64,000 nt of DNA. It comes from Primula veris. Its lineage: Eukaryota; Streptophyta; Magnoliopsida; Ericales; Primulaceae. Within the stretch, counting starts at the first letter, position 1, and each line of letters opens with the position of its first letter. Below the pieces are notes generated by a model. The model ran no database searches, was not told the DNA's origin, and saw nothing but the letters and a program-made list of their open reading frames with translations. Shown here in pieces: positions 1 to 11,160 of this stretch. The stretch is from positions 11,844,501 through 11,908,500 of the forward strand of contig OY821750.1 in NCBI GenBank assembly GCA_963682055.1, in the 5' to 3' direction. A program made the translations under genes and the position numbers.

Positions 1-743
1 AATTCCCAAACAATACTCTTTAAAAAAATAAAACATTATTCCCCCTATTTTCATTAATAAATAATACCCAGCCATTTCCTCCCCACCATTTTTCCAAAAA
101 TTTATTCAACTTTTCTAAATCCACTTTTTTCTTAATTTTTTTTATTAACTATTTTGCCAAAAATTGGTCCTCTGTTTTCTTCAACTCTCTCTCTCTCTCT
201 AAAACCATTTATTCCCAATTTCCATAAATCTTAATATACAAAAAATCAACAATTCCTCTGTTTTTAGCTATTAAGTTTTTTTAATTCTTAACTATTTTGC
301 CAAAAAAGATTTTCTTGAACTCTCTCCCTCTAAAAACCCATTTATCCCCAAATCCTATAAATCTTAAAAAACCCAACAAATAAAAGTTAAGTTCACTTTC
401 ATGATTTTCTAAATTCCTCTGTTTTTTTTTCTAAAGTTTTTTAAATTCTTAGCTATTTTGCCAAAAAAACATTCCTCTGTTTTCTTGAACTCTCTCTCTC
501 TCTCTCTCTCTAAAAACGCATTTATACCCAAATCCAATAAATCTTAAAAAAACCAAAAAAGAAGAAGAAGTTCAGTCTCACAAAAAACCCATTAATACCC
601 AGCTATTTCCCACCATTTTTCCTATTCACTTTTTTAAACACACAGTTTTTTCTTAAAGTTTTTATTAACTATTTTGCAAAATCCCAACAATTTTCCACCC
701 AACTAACTCCACATTCACAACTATCTACAGACTCTCTCTAAAC
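1..743 (+). promoter_or_regulatory. Repeated CT-rich upstream region of the hemerythrin-like gene
   Basis: This stretch precedes the start codon at 744. It is built from three degenerate tandem units of about 150-165 bp. Each contains an ATTTTGCCAAAAA-like motif, a CT microsatellite (pure runs at about 185-200 and 490-511) and an A-rich block with a variant of CCTATAAATCTT. Only the middle unit (about 353-364) has a good TATA-like TATAAAT. Outer parts of the first and last units also match each other (CATTAATA...ACCCAGC). CT runs are common in plant core promoters and 5' leaders, so this is probably promoter plus 5' UTR. The transcription start cannot be fixed from sequence. Confidence 0.55.
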
Positions 744-3700
744 ATGGGAAACTGTTTCGGGCTACGAACAAAACACTTCTACTTCGTCGCACCAATACAA
801 TCATACCCAACAATACGCCTATACGGTGCACCAGACGGTATATTATCACGTTACGTTCGCTTCGCATTAAGCTTCAAGAAGCATGTGATTGTCGAGTTCG
901 TAGCTACAAATGAGTCAGCTCACCGTTTAGAGTCGCCACCTATCATTCAGTTTGGGATAGATACGGTTTCGGGTTCTGTGGAGACCATGTTGAGGTATAT
1001 CGATTCGAGGATGCCCGAACCTCGCCTGCTCAGGAGGTTAGTTTTGGGAAACTATTCGTTTTTTTTTATTGTTTTGAGAAAATTTAATGAAAAACTATTT
1101 TTTTCTATATATTTTGATCAGAATCTTAAAAAATTAGCGTATGTTCCCCCATATTGCGAAAACAACTCATACAGTGCATGGAAAAACACCATATAGAATA
1201 TCGGACTCTCCCGTTTAGAATTCCTGGTTCCGTTCTATTATAGATTCATGATTACTGTGTTCTAGTCGTGTCGTTTCTATTTTTTTTTTTGTAAAACAAT
1301 CGTCTTCATGTGTCAGTGTCGGCTGTGTCTGTTATATACAGTTTTTCTACATTGTTATACCGGTTTTGGACACCAACTTTTTTGAAAAATACCAGTTAGG
1401 ATACTAAAGTTGTATTTCTCTACGATTTAGAATTAAGGAAGCACCGGTACGGTACGGGAATACCTTGATTTGTAGTTAGTATTTCACTTCATAGTATAAG
1501 GCCTTGTGTTCTGTCGAGACCAGGCTTAGGTATATGGATTCTAGGCTGCCCGAACCTCGCCTGCTCAGGAGGTTTATTATAGGAAACTATTCTCTTTTTA
1601 TTTTTTTTATTTTTTTTATTTTACTGTTTTGGGAAACTGCTTATAGTGTATATGTTTTAAATATATCTATCTATCCATCTATAATCTATGTATCTATCTA
1701 TCTATATCGTACATATATTATTGATTATTGTGTTCTAGTGCGTTTTCTAAATTAAAAAAAAACATTATTTCATGTGTCAGGGTCGTTCGTGCCGTTCATG
1801 TCAGACATCTGTTAATTACAGTACTCACTTAAAAAAGAAAATGTCAGGAATAATACCATCAAAATCTATGTTGCTAAATTGAATTCCGTAAAATTTAGCA
1901 GCAAAACATCAGCAAATTATGTTGTTATGCCTACGATACTCGCTGTATCATCAGAATCACAACAAAGTGTCTCTGACATTTTTTTCTAGTGAAACATTTA
2001 GTTTTCCGTTTTGTCCGCGTTTCAGAAGGACCAGTTAGTATATTGGAGTTGTATATATCGAAGATTTAAAGTAGCACACTTAGTGTACCATATTGGAAAG
2101 AAATATCATAGCCTGGTACACTAAAAAGTTACTAAAAACAACCATTCCGACTCGCTACCTGTCTTACAGTTTGGTTCCTATACGGTCTTGGGTTCGGTTA
2201 AGACCATGCTAAGGTATATCAACTCGACATTGCCTGCTTAGGAGTATAGTTGTTTGACAGAAATGGTCTATAATTGTTTTAATAAAAAAATCATTTGACT
2301 AATTATTATGGTTTTGATTGTGACGTGGCTAGTTCTCAAACTTTTGGTTTTCACATAGTTGGTCCATATTAATCGACCTGTTCGTTTTCAGTTTGCCGAT
2401 AGTGTACAAAATTATAATAAGTTATCTTGGCGCTGATCTGACACAAATAAACTTATTTTGGTTCATAGTTTTTTGGAAGACCTATAGTTAAGGAAATGGT
2501 CTCCAATCATTTCAACTAGAATTTCATTTGGTTATTGGTTATGACTTATGACTAATGCCATCCTTGGTCCATGTTAAGGATCTGATTTGTTTTCAGTTTG
2601 GGTATAGTGTAGAAAAGTACAAAATACTGTCAGATATACAAAATTGCAGTTGTATTCTAAAAAGTACAAACTTGTGTATAAGAAAAGTTGACATCTTTTT
2701 GTTCAAAAGACGAATCAATCTGGAAGTAATATATCTGTGTAATTAAATGTTATATAGAGGTGCAAGAAAAGAAAGCTTAGCGTGAGATGTAAATTTCTGT
2801 GTTTAGAAAGATGGATTAGCATTAATATAGTTAATATAACTATTCTTTCTAGAAAAGCATATAATTTCTAGTACAGAAAACCAAACAAAACAACTTATTT
2901 TAGCAATGAGTATAATCCACCTATCTAGGTCTCACTTAAGCTTAAAATTCTTTTGGAGCTTGAATGGTTTTGGTCAGTTCCGAACATGTAGTCTGAAAAG
3001 GTAGAAGCTTGAAGTTGGATGAACCTAGTTTTTTTCTTTTCTTGAACCTCAACCAATCTCGCTTATTTGCCATAAAGCAGCAACCAGACAACCCACTAAT
3101 AAACAGCTGCAAAATGACGACTCTATGCCATGGTTCTTAATTTGGTAAGTAATGATTGTCTTTATGTGTAGTACAGGTGGTCGGAGGAAATGCAACCGTT
3201 GGTTGTAACGGCGACAATCTTGCAACACAGGAGTGTGGCGTGGCACGTGGGAAGGCTTGCCAGGTGGGCGGAAGATTTGGTAGCTCGAGGTGGTAAGGCA
3301 AGTGAGGATCCGAAGAGAGGAAGCCCTCGTATGGAGGTTAAGAAGTTCGGAAAAAGCTATTCGCAGCTCCTCGAGGTGATGCTCGAGCATGCTCAGATGG
3401 AGGAGAGGGTTATTTTTCCTATTTTAGAGAGAGCCGATCGAGGTATATTGTCCTAATAATTTTATATAATTCTTCTAGTGATTTATCTTTATCTAAACCG
3501 ACTAGGGCTAGACTAGGACAGAACCCGCGCTCTCAATTAGAAGGTGCTGGGTTAGAGTCTTGTAAATGGGTGGCTGTGATAGCCTTGACCTTTGTAATTA
3601 AAAAAATTCTTATTTGGTCTTAAGTCGCGTTTGGGTTTGTTTGTGAATATAATTAAAGTGCAATATTGGAAAGAAGGTGAATTACCACTATATAGTATAA

Positions 3701-6051
3701 GGCTTATGGTCGTCATGTGTTCTGATCTTTTACAATATACCGCTGCTCCACTAAGTTGAGTATATTCCACTTCTGTAATCAACTAATGCTGTCAAATTCT
3801 GCAATTAATTTTGTAATTGACCAATATTGGAAAGAAAGGGGGAATTGGTCATTTCGGGATGAAATTACTTGGTGTTTGCAGTTGTGAATTAAAACAAGAT
3901 TAGGTCAGAACCAAAACACAGACCAAATATTTAATGCTTCTAATTTTAATTACTTTCTTTTCAATGAACACTTAACAATTCCATAAGTTGTCACCATTTA
4001 ATACAGCCATGATATTACAGGTTTGATTGTTAGGTTATGTGTAAGCTATAAAGGCTTTTTAAGTTGTCAAACACCTGTGATGTTAGTCGAAGGTTCTTTT
4101 TTCTCTAAAAAGAACGCTGAAAACATACCTAGAAGAAAGAAGCAATCTATTTGTGTGCATTCCAAGAAAAGAATAAGAATGGCCAGTGGAAAGTATCAAG
4201 CTGAACATTAATATAATTTTAAACTTTCAGTATGCTGCATATTGTTGTCTGTTTTCCGGTTGTTAGTTATACATCTATAAATAACTCAGTAAAAGAAAAC
4301 AATTCTGGACCTGTTCAGAGGTCGTGAAATTGGCGTTTGATTTTCTTATATCGCATGGTTAAAAACACCCCGAGGTGAAATTTTTGGTTCCCGTTTCTTT
4401 GTTACGTACGTACTCATGAATCATGATTCCCAATTACGATGGTTCTGGACTTATTATTTCTTGATGGAGCAACAAGGGTTTTGATTATATTTTCCGTACT
4501 AGATCTCTTACATAACTTCTATATATATTCGTTCTCATATGTCACGGTACTCACAGGTGTGTGTAAAGTTGCAAACCGGGACCATGCAAGAGATCTACCT
4601 ATAATCAATGGAATTAGAGAAGACATTAAATCAGTAGGCGTGCTTGATTCTGGGAGCTACGACTACAACGAGGCTCTCTTCAGTGTTTCTGCAAGGCTCA
4701 AAACATTACAAGTGAGTAATTTTACTGAAAATGTTATTGCTCCTTATTATTGTCAATGCCTATAAAAAGCATGGCCAGATTAGGACTTGTCTGGTAGTAG
4801 TTTGTGGAAAAAGAATTAAGGTGGCTCGTCTGAGCTGTAGATGAAGGTGTGGGGGTTCTTTTAACTTTAAACTTCTCTTTTAATTATAAAACTAAAAAGA
4901 AAGCTCATCACCTATGAAATGCAGTACAACTCATGAGCAAACAATATGAATGTAAAAAGCGAAATCAATCGAGTCGTAGTATAGTATGCTTTAGTTTTCA
5001 TAAAAAGCCGATGACAGGAGGATAAGAAGTAGTCTTTTCCTGCAACTTTTTTATTTTTATTGCGTTTGAAACCAAAATTTACCAATGCAAGTTAATAAAA
5101 GTTTGCCAACAACAAGGTCCACAACCTAGTTGTAAGCCAGAAGATACTAAAACTGGAATCATGAGTTGATGATGAGTGCCACAGAATAGAAAATTGAACT
5201 CATGATGTATTGTTTTTCTTTGAAGTTGCTTCTTGTGTCGCAATGCCTCAAGGGACATGGCATATGAATCTCTCGACTAATAAGTTTTTAAACTCTGAGG
5301 GGAAAAGAGCTAATGATATTCTTGTCACCTTTTTTGTGGGGCTCGTTTTTTGAAGTTATTCTTGGAAAGATGTATAAAAAGCTATAAAAATAAGAATCGT
5401 CTTAAAGAAACACCACATGAAAATATTCTGTGTGCTAATTTTTCTGCAGACTGACCCAGTCACGTAGTTATAAAAATGTTTTAAAAATTTACCATACGGG
5501 TTACATAATCCAAAAGAATTATTTTTTGCCTGACTTGCGTTGATTATCATATATGTTATTCTTTACTTCTTTTACGCATCATCAGTGACTTCTTGCACTA
5601 GTTGGCTTCGTTATTTTGGCTGTAATATCAAGTATTTGGCTTAATTGAGGCTGAAATCCTGCCTCAAACTATTATTTTTGTTTGAAACCCAGAAAGGCAT
5701 GTGAACACCAAATGCACCAAGCAAACCTGATTGCAAAATTGACTTTTAAGTAGTACTTGGATTTTTTTTTATTTTTTTTTGTTCTCTGTTTTTCAGAAAA
5801 ATTGCAAAGAGCACTTTGAGGAAGAGGAAAGAGAACTTCTTCCGCTGATCGAGGCATCCGAATTAAGTAGAGAACAACATCAAAAAGTGCTTGAGGAATG
5901 CTTCGATACAATGCAGAGCACACATTCTCATCTGTTCCGCTTTTTCATCGAAGGCCTTCTCCCACACGATGCTCTCCACTACCTTGATTTGGTCATCAGG
6001 AGTAGCAATGGTGAACGGACGGTCTCGATTCTCCGCATGATCGTCGAGTGA
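744..6051 (+). CDS. GST_N-like / hemerythrin HHE-domain protein, four exons
   Basis: I model four exons, 744-1036, 3177-3442, 4557-4711 and 5797-6051, all with GT-AG introns in matching phase, giving 322 residues and a TGA stop. Exon 1 (residues 1-97) starts MGNCFG, which would fit N-myristoylation at Gly2. It then has a thioredoxin/GST_N-like stretch with LYG near residue 27, ESPPIIQFG and VETMLRYIDS. Exons 2-4 carry the all-helical hemerythrin-like part with metal-ligand type motifs: LQHRSVAWH, LEHAQMEERVIFPILE, NRDHARDLP and CKEHFEEEERELLP. The HxxxE pairs are the signature of HHE cation-binding (di-iron) proteins. Known plant proteins join the same two parts, but their biochemical role is poorly defined, so iron or oxygen sensing here is inference. 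Intron 1 (2.1 kb) contains decayed copies of exon 1. No lesion is seen in the coding exons. Confidence 0.86.
1500..1822 (+). repeat. Decayed duplicate of the exon-1 3' end and start of intron 1 (copy 2)
   Basis: Positions about 1502-1590 repeat exon 1 from about 970 to 1060. The encoded VETRLRYMDSRLPEPRLLRR parallels the real VETMLRYIDSRMPEPRLLRR, and the splice-donor context (CTCAGGAG|GTTTATT against CTCAGGAG|GTTAGT) is also copied. The similarity continues into the intron: GATTATTGTGTTCTAGTG and CATGTGTCAG at 1720-1775 match 1247-1310. The copy has no start codon or acceptor of its own. Confidence 0.72.
2026..2260 (+). repeat. More decayed duplicate of the exon-1 3' end (copy 3)
   Basis: About 2142-2240 matches exon 1 from about 918 to 1036: the CAGTTTGG...ATACGGT stretch, then GTTAAGACCATGCTAAGG against GTGGAGACCATGTTGAGG, then TGCCTGCTTAGGAG at the former donor. 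Sequence just before it (ACCAGTTAGTATATTGGAG, about 2030) matches 1389-1410, so the repeated unit spans intron and exon. A lost segment and a stop show it is non-coding. The rest of intron 1 (2260-3170) has a further weak pair, about 2340-2420 against 2560-2640, both with CAGTTTG and ATAGTGTA. Confidence 0.6.
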
Positions 6052-6213
6052 CGAGATCTCAGGCGTTCATTTTAGCATAGGGGTGAATCATGACCCCCTC
6101 CTCTTGCTAATTAAATTCTCACAGTTCCAATATTACCAAAAAAGATTCACATCGGGAAGTGTCTGTATAGCATCATCCTAAGATCGACGAGAGATGATAA
6201 TTTTTTTTATATT
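6052..6213 (+). other. 3' flank of the hemerythrin-like gene
   Basis: This is the probable 3' UTR after the stop at 6051. No canonical AATAAA is seen close by. It runs directly into a 322-bp tandem duplication, which may supply the real transcript end. Confidence 0.4.
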
Positions 6214-6812
6214 TTCTTGTATAAGGACGCGGGTGATTAAAACTAGAATCACCCTTCATACGGGTATACATGTTCATGTATTTTCTTAAGACCTTGGTAC
6301 TAAACACATTGTATCGCAGCCATGGCTCTAAGCCTCCAACGAATGAACTCTGAATATTGAGTATACAAGTATTGTGTTTCCAAGTTCCACTATCCAATTA
6401 CATTGTAGATATTATTATTAACCAGTCAATTGTGTAATGTCGGTTTTTTTTTTAATGCCAGTTCAACGTGAGGTACAATATTAACTGCTTGTGCAGTAAT
6501 GAGGAACACGGATCAACGTGAAGTAAAATTATTTTTTCTTGTATAATGACGCGGGTGATTAGAGCTAAAATCACCCTTCATATGGGTATATTGTTCATGT
6601 ATTTTTTTGAGACCTTAGAACTAAACTCATTGTATTGCAGCCATTGCTCCAACGAATGAAGTCTGAATATTGAGTAGATAAGTTTGGTGTTTCCATGTTG
6701 CACTATCAAATTAAGTTGTAGATATTATTATTAACCAGTCACTTGTGTAATGCCGGTTCAACGTGAGGGAGGTACAATATTAACTGCTTGTGCAGTACTG
6801 AGGATCAGGGTC
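6214..6812. repeat. 322-bp-offset tandem duplication downstream of the gene
   Basis: Two direct copies begin at 6214 (TTCTTGTATAAGGACGCGGG) and 6536 (TTCTTGTATAATGACGCGGG) and run to about 6510 and 6812. Shared landmarks include GATATTATTATTAACCAGTC and ATATTAACTGCTTGTGCAGT. By eye they are roughly 85-90% identical with several small indels. No protein is encoded. From 6813 to 7100 I see nothing recognisable. Confidence 0.75.
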
Positions 6813-7100
6813 AAGTAAAATTTATATAACAATATGCCCGTGAGTTTTTTGTTGTTGAAGAAAAAGCGAGTTTGATACTCTTTTCTTGGGTGAATACGTT
6901 TGACACTCTTACAAACTCTATATACTCATAAATAGGCTTGTGAGTTCCTTGACAAAAAAGTGTTATTCGAGGCTCAGAAAAAAGCCCGGAGTTCTAACGG
7001 ATTAAAACATCTTTCAAGTCCAGGAAAATGAAATCCCATATAAAACTGATCAACTAGGTCCACTACAACAACAAAAGACTTGATAGGAAAAAAAGCATAA

Positions 7101-7385
7101 TTATTTCCGCTGCTTTTTAGACTTGTGAGCAACCTTGTCCTCGGTATCCGTGCTACCATCATCTTCAGAGGAGAATTCATCAACTTCGTCGGGAACATTA
7201 TTTGCACTATTATGTTTGGGAATGAAGTCCTTTAACATACGCATACAAACTAGCCGCTTAGCAAGACGACCTTTGCTTGCTTCAGCTGAATATGTTTCTA
7301 ATCTAAGACGGAATGTTGATTTAACCCGCGGTTCGCTAGAAACTTCATCACAAAATCCACCCTCCATTTTTTTTTCGCCTAATTC
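7101..7385 (-). CDS. Terminal exon of an unrecognised gene (partial)
   Basis: On the minus strand an open frame ends at a TAA at 7101-7103. It is preceded by a good acceptor (a TATGTGCAG-type site just above 7385). About 94 residues are visible: a basic, helix-prone stretch (FRLRLETYSAEASKGRLAKR) and then a very acidic segment (DEVDEFSSEDDGSTDTED) ending in a basic KSKKQRK tail that would serve as a nuclear localisation signal. This looks like the C-terminus of a nuclear protein. I do not recognise the family and see no convincing upstream exon before 9 kb. It may be a gene relic or an exon left behind by insertions. The interval 7386-7774 contains nothing else I can identify. Confidence 0.45.
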   Translation of the reverse strand, partial: ELGEKKMEGGFCDEVSSEPRVKSTFRLRLETYSAEASKGRLAKRLVCMRMLKDFIPKHNSANNVPDEVDEFSSEDDGSTDTEDKVAHKSKKQRK

Positions 7386-7774
7386 CTGCACATATCAATA
7401 TTTACCTGATTGAACAAAACATATATGATTGGTCAAAGTTTACTTTGCAGAATCTAAGCTCATATTTTTTCCCTTTTAAAGTTATACTGGAATTGGTGGG
7501 TTTACTGTAACTTCTCGGCTGAAAAAGTTCAAGCCTTTTAACTAGACAAACGTAGCTTTTTCCTCTTAACATAAATAAATCCAGTTAGTCTGCTAAATAA
7601 GCTGCAAACAAACAATCCACTTATGAAGTAAGGAACACTAAACACCACTGGGGTACAACTAATCAAAAACTTTCAAAAGGTAGAAGAATACAATATACAC
7701 ACCCATAACGTGGCCAGGGACGATACTTAGATAACAAGATTATCGATGATTTATGTCAGTATATAATTATTCTT

Positions 7775-8802
7775 TGGCCAATTAATAAAAACATACTCTA
7801 TCACTATTATATTAACAAAAACATACCCTAATAATTATTAAAAACATACCTATATATATACTTATTATTTCTTAATCTAATCTCTCTCTAACTTAACATA
7901 TATCTCTCTCACCTAACATCTCTCTAATCTAAAATCTCTCTCTAACCTAACATATCTCTCTCTAATCGCACTTATCTCTTTAACACACGATAATCGCATC
8001 TCTTTCTAACACGTGCTAATCACCCATCTATCTCTAAAACGTTATATCCTAATTTTAAAACTTAATACCCTAATTTCAAAACTTCATAACCTAATTTCAA
8101 AACTTTATAACCTAATTTCAAAAACTTCATACTCTAATTTCAAAACTTCATACTCTAATTTTAAAATTTCATATCATAATTTCAAAATTTCATACCCTAA
8201 TTTTAAAAAACTTCATACCCTAATTTCAAAACTTCATAACATAATTTTAAAACTTCATACCCTACATATGAATTTCTCTCAATATTGTACATATGTATTC
8301 TTGTCTTTTAACTTAAAACACACAATGTTTACAATAGTCTCAAAACTCAATAAATAGAAAACAATCTCACCAATTTCATATATTTTTCATATATTACGGG
8401 GTATCAAATAGTGTAATATTTGTGTATTACGTATGCATATATCTGTATTTATATGTATATAGATATCTATATAATCTAGATGATTTTCGGTAGTTAGTGA
8501 CGGATTTTCGGTATGGAGGAAGGGAGAGATAGAGTGTGATATTATAGAAGAATGGAGGAGAGAGAGAGTAAGATCAGAGAGAGATAAAGAGAAAAATTGG
8601 TGAGAGAGAAGAATGAAGACATACCAGAATTGGTGAGAAAGAAGAATGAAGAAGAGAGAGAGCGCAAAATGAGAGAGAGATAAATAAAAGAATAAACAAC
8701 ATTAAATTTAAATTTGTTTGATATGTTTTTTATAATGAAAAGTTGTAAGTGTATGTTTTTTGTAATTTAGTTTAAAAAGTAGTATGTTTTGTTAATTTAT
8801 CC
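7775..8802. mobile_element. Possible non-autonomous TIR element
   Basis: The left end (about 7775, GGCCAATTAATAAAAACATA) and the reverse complement of the right end (about 8802, GGATAAATTAACAAAACATA) are similar. Both carry further sub-terminal copies of AACAAAAACATAC. The inside is CT-rich on the left (7860-8000), a minisatellite in the middle and GA-rich on the right (8510-8690), so the CT and GA halves also pair as inverted sequence. No transposase is present and no clear target-site duplication is seen. The boundaries are approximate. Confidence 0.35.
8033..8268. repeat. AT-rich minisatellite (CTTCATACCCTAATTTCAAA units)
   Basis: About a dozen imperfect units of roughly 17-22 bp follow one another, each a variant of ACTTCATACCCTAATTTCAAA. 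The apparent open frame across it (repeated NFKTSYS) is a by-product of the repeat. The CCCTAA within units resembles plant telomere repeats but is not arranged as telomeric DNA. Confidence 0.8.
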
Positions 8803-9859
8803 TTTAATTTTTCCATTTTCAACAAATTAAGATTTAATAAATTAAAAACAAATTGTAAAATACACTGAAAACCAAATAAAAATACAAAATCTTAAGAGAG
8901 TTTGGCCTAAACTTAAATGGGATGCTCTCTAATTTTTCTAAACTCTTCAACTAAAAGTAATAATAGAATGATGAAAACAAATTAAAGAGAAACTAAACAA
9001 ACAACCCATTTAAATAACAAACCATTAAAGCAGAACCAAATGGAAATCGTAAAACAAAGACAACTGTTTACAAAACATCAACAAACCCAAAACATAGAGG
9101 GGTTTTTAATTTCGGATCCAAATCAATTCGGATAGTGTCGAGTTGGATCCACTTGGCTGCCTGTTACGAGTTGAACCATATTCGTTTGACATCCCTAATT
9201 GTGATCCCATTGAGCTGGAATAGTTTTAAAATCATTGAGCCGGAAAGGTTTTGTAAAGAATGTCGAATGATGCCTCGGATGTGTAAGGGCTGTTTGATGA
9301 AAAGAGTAAACAGATAAGATTGACAAAATGCATAAATTGCCCAAATCATCTCGGTACAAACAATGCTTCTAAGTAGCTTGTATACATAGAATTAATCGAA
9401 TACGCAAAACACATGGGCCAATGAAGACAAATGAATTGAAGAAGAACAAGAAGAATGCCAAAGGTGGCACTTCCCGTCTATTACCAAGAACAAAAACATA
9501 ATTATCAAGCAATTTAAGATATAAATAATTTGGATTTACAATTTCTTTGACCGTTTTCACATTCCTTGGGAGTCATGGTCTCGACACAAGTCTCTTTTTG
9601 TCTATCTAACAATGATGGGTATCAAATTCCTGGATTTCGAAAAACAGGAATTTATTCGACCTTTAGGCTTTATATATGGTATATGTAGAATCTCATAGAT
9701 AGACGATTAAATCGGCTAAACTTTGAGTTTCAGTATAAAAAGGAAGAATAAGTCATCCTACGTATCAACATAGAACCCTCATGCTAGTATTTACAGTTTT
9801 TACTTCTCAAGTTGATGTAACAGAACCTCTTTAGCAATAAATACAATTACAATTAAAAC
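8803..9859. other. No recognisable feature
   Basis: AT-rich intergenic DNA. Short open frames on both strands (9135-9560) show no family motif, overlap each other, and are regarded as chance. Confidence 0.6.
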
Positions 9860-10347
9860 AGGAAAAAATACAATTAGTATACCAAACTATAATGGTGTTA
9901 ACGATTTGAGTATCCACATTTCAAAATTTTCAATTTGGGTACCACACTATAATAACTTTTCAATTTAGGTAACAACGTCTAAATTAATCACGAAATTATG
10001 TAACATGACATTTGAAAAACGTTAATTTGAGAAGTTAATTTGATAATTTTGCACAAAAATATGTTATTATAGAAAAAAAAATTCCCCAATTTCACACATA
10101 ACAAAAATTAGCACATAATCCAAATTTTTGTTATGTGTGAAATTGGGAGAAACTTTTTTCTATGATGACATATTTTTTTACAAAATTGTCAAATTATTCT
10201 CTCAAATTAACGTTTGTCAAATGTCTCGTGACATGATTCCGTGATTAATTTAGACGGTGGTACATAAATTGAAAAGTTATTATAGTGTGGTACCAAAATT
10301 GAAAAATTTGAAAGATAGATACCCAAATCGTTAAAAACAGATAGTTT
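9860..10347. mobile_element. Long foldback MITE, copy 1
   Basis: Almost the whole segment is one imperfect palindrome of about 490 bp. The left arm reads TTAACGATTTGAGTATCC, then TTTGGGTACCACACTATAAT, CCCAATTTCACACATAAC, a short AT-rich centre, and then the reverse complement back to ACCCAAATCGTTAAAAACAG. It has no coding capacity. A second copy lies at 33784-34278 with the same order of landmarks, which shows a dispersed family. The right end lacks a few terminal bases compared with copy 2. Confidence 0.78.
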
Positions 10348-10394
10348 CCATGCAGTCACGTAGGATCCGGGATTGGCAATCCCGGTCCCTACTG

Positions 10395-11160
10395 TCACTA
10401 ATTAAAAAAATGGAAAAAATAGAGAAAGCTAAAACAATAAAAATAAAATCAGAATTTAAAAAAAAAACAAAAATACAAAAAAAAAAACTGAAAAAACATT
10501 TTAAAAAAAAGATCGGGAACCCGAAAAAACCCCTAAAAAACGTTAAAAGACCAATAAAATTCCAAAAAACAAAAATCACAAAAAAAATGAAAAAAAGTTC
10601 AAAAAGATCGGAAACCCGAAAAAACCCAAAATTGATAAAAAGTAAAAGAAAAAACCTAAAAAGAAATATATCCAAAAACACAAAACAATGAAAAAATGTT
10701 CATAAAGGTCGGGAACTCGAAAAAAGGTAAAAAATTAAAAAAAAACAAAGAAAAATCCAAAATCACCAAAAAAAATGAAAAAACGTTCAAAAAAAGCCGG
10801 GAACCCGAAAAAAATCCGAAAATTGGTAAAAAAAAATCAAAAAACAACCAAGAAAAATCCAAAAAAAATGAAAAAACATTAAAAAAAGTCGGGAACTCAA
10901 AAAATCCCAAAAAATGGTAAAAAATAAATAAAAAACAAAGAAAAATCCAAAATCATAAAAAAAATGAAAAAAACGTTCAAAAAAGCCGGGAACCAAAAAA
11001 AAAAAACCCGAAAAATGATAAAAAAAAACCAAGAAAAATCCAAAATCACAAAAAAAAAAACATTCAAAATAGCAGGGAACCCAAAAAAACTCGAAAAATG
11101 GTAAAAAAAAAAAAAAACCAAGAAAAAAAAAATAAAAATAAAATGAAAAAAAATGTTCGA
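10395..11160. repeat. Purine-rich low-complexity tandem block
   Basis: The block is very A-rich on this strand, with a recurring approximately 90-bp theme: GTCGGGAACCCGAAAAAA-type, then GGTAAAAAA, AACCAAGAAAAATCC and CAAAATCACAAAAAAAATG. The GGGAACCCG core recurs about seven times at irregular spacing. Long Lys/Asn-rich frames on one strand and Phe-rich frames on the other are repeat artefacts, not proteins. Confidence 0.8.

Noticed and set aside
3049..3390. 113-codon minus-strand frame over exon 2
   Set aside because: It is antisense to a well-supported hemerythrin exon and has no motif.
3490..3620. SINE-like B box (GGGTTAGAGTC) in intron 2
   Set aside because: No A box at the right distance and no tail or duplication seen.
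8033..8268. CCCTAA words suggesting interstitial telomere repeats
   Set aside because: The units are about 17-22 bp with AT-rich spacers, not tandem CCCTAAA.
8013..8357. 114-codon frame with repeated NFKTSYS
   Set aside because: It is a read-through of an AT-rich minisatellite. The periodicity is that of the DNA unit.
10350..11121. Long Lys-rich and Phe-rich open frames on both strands
   Set aside because: They arise from A-rich tandem repeats. Both strands are open at once and there is no domain or start context.
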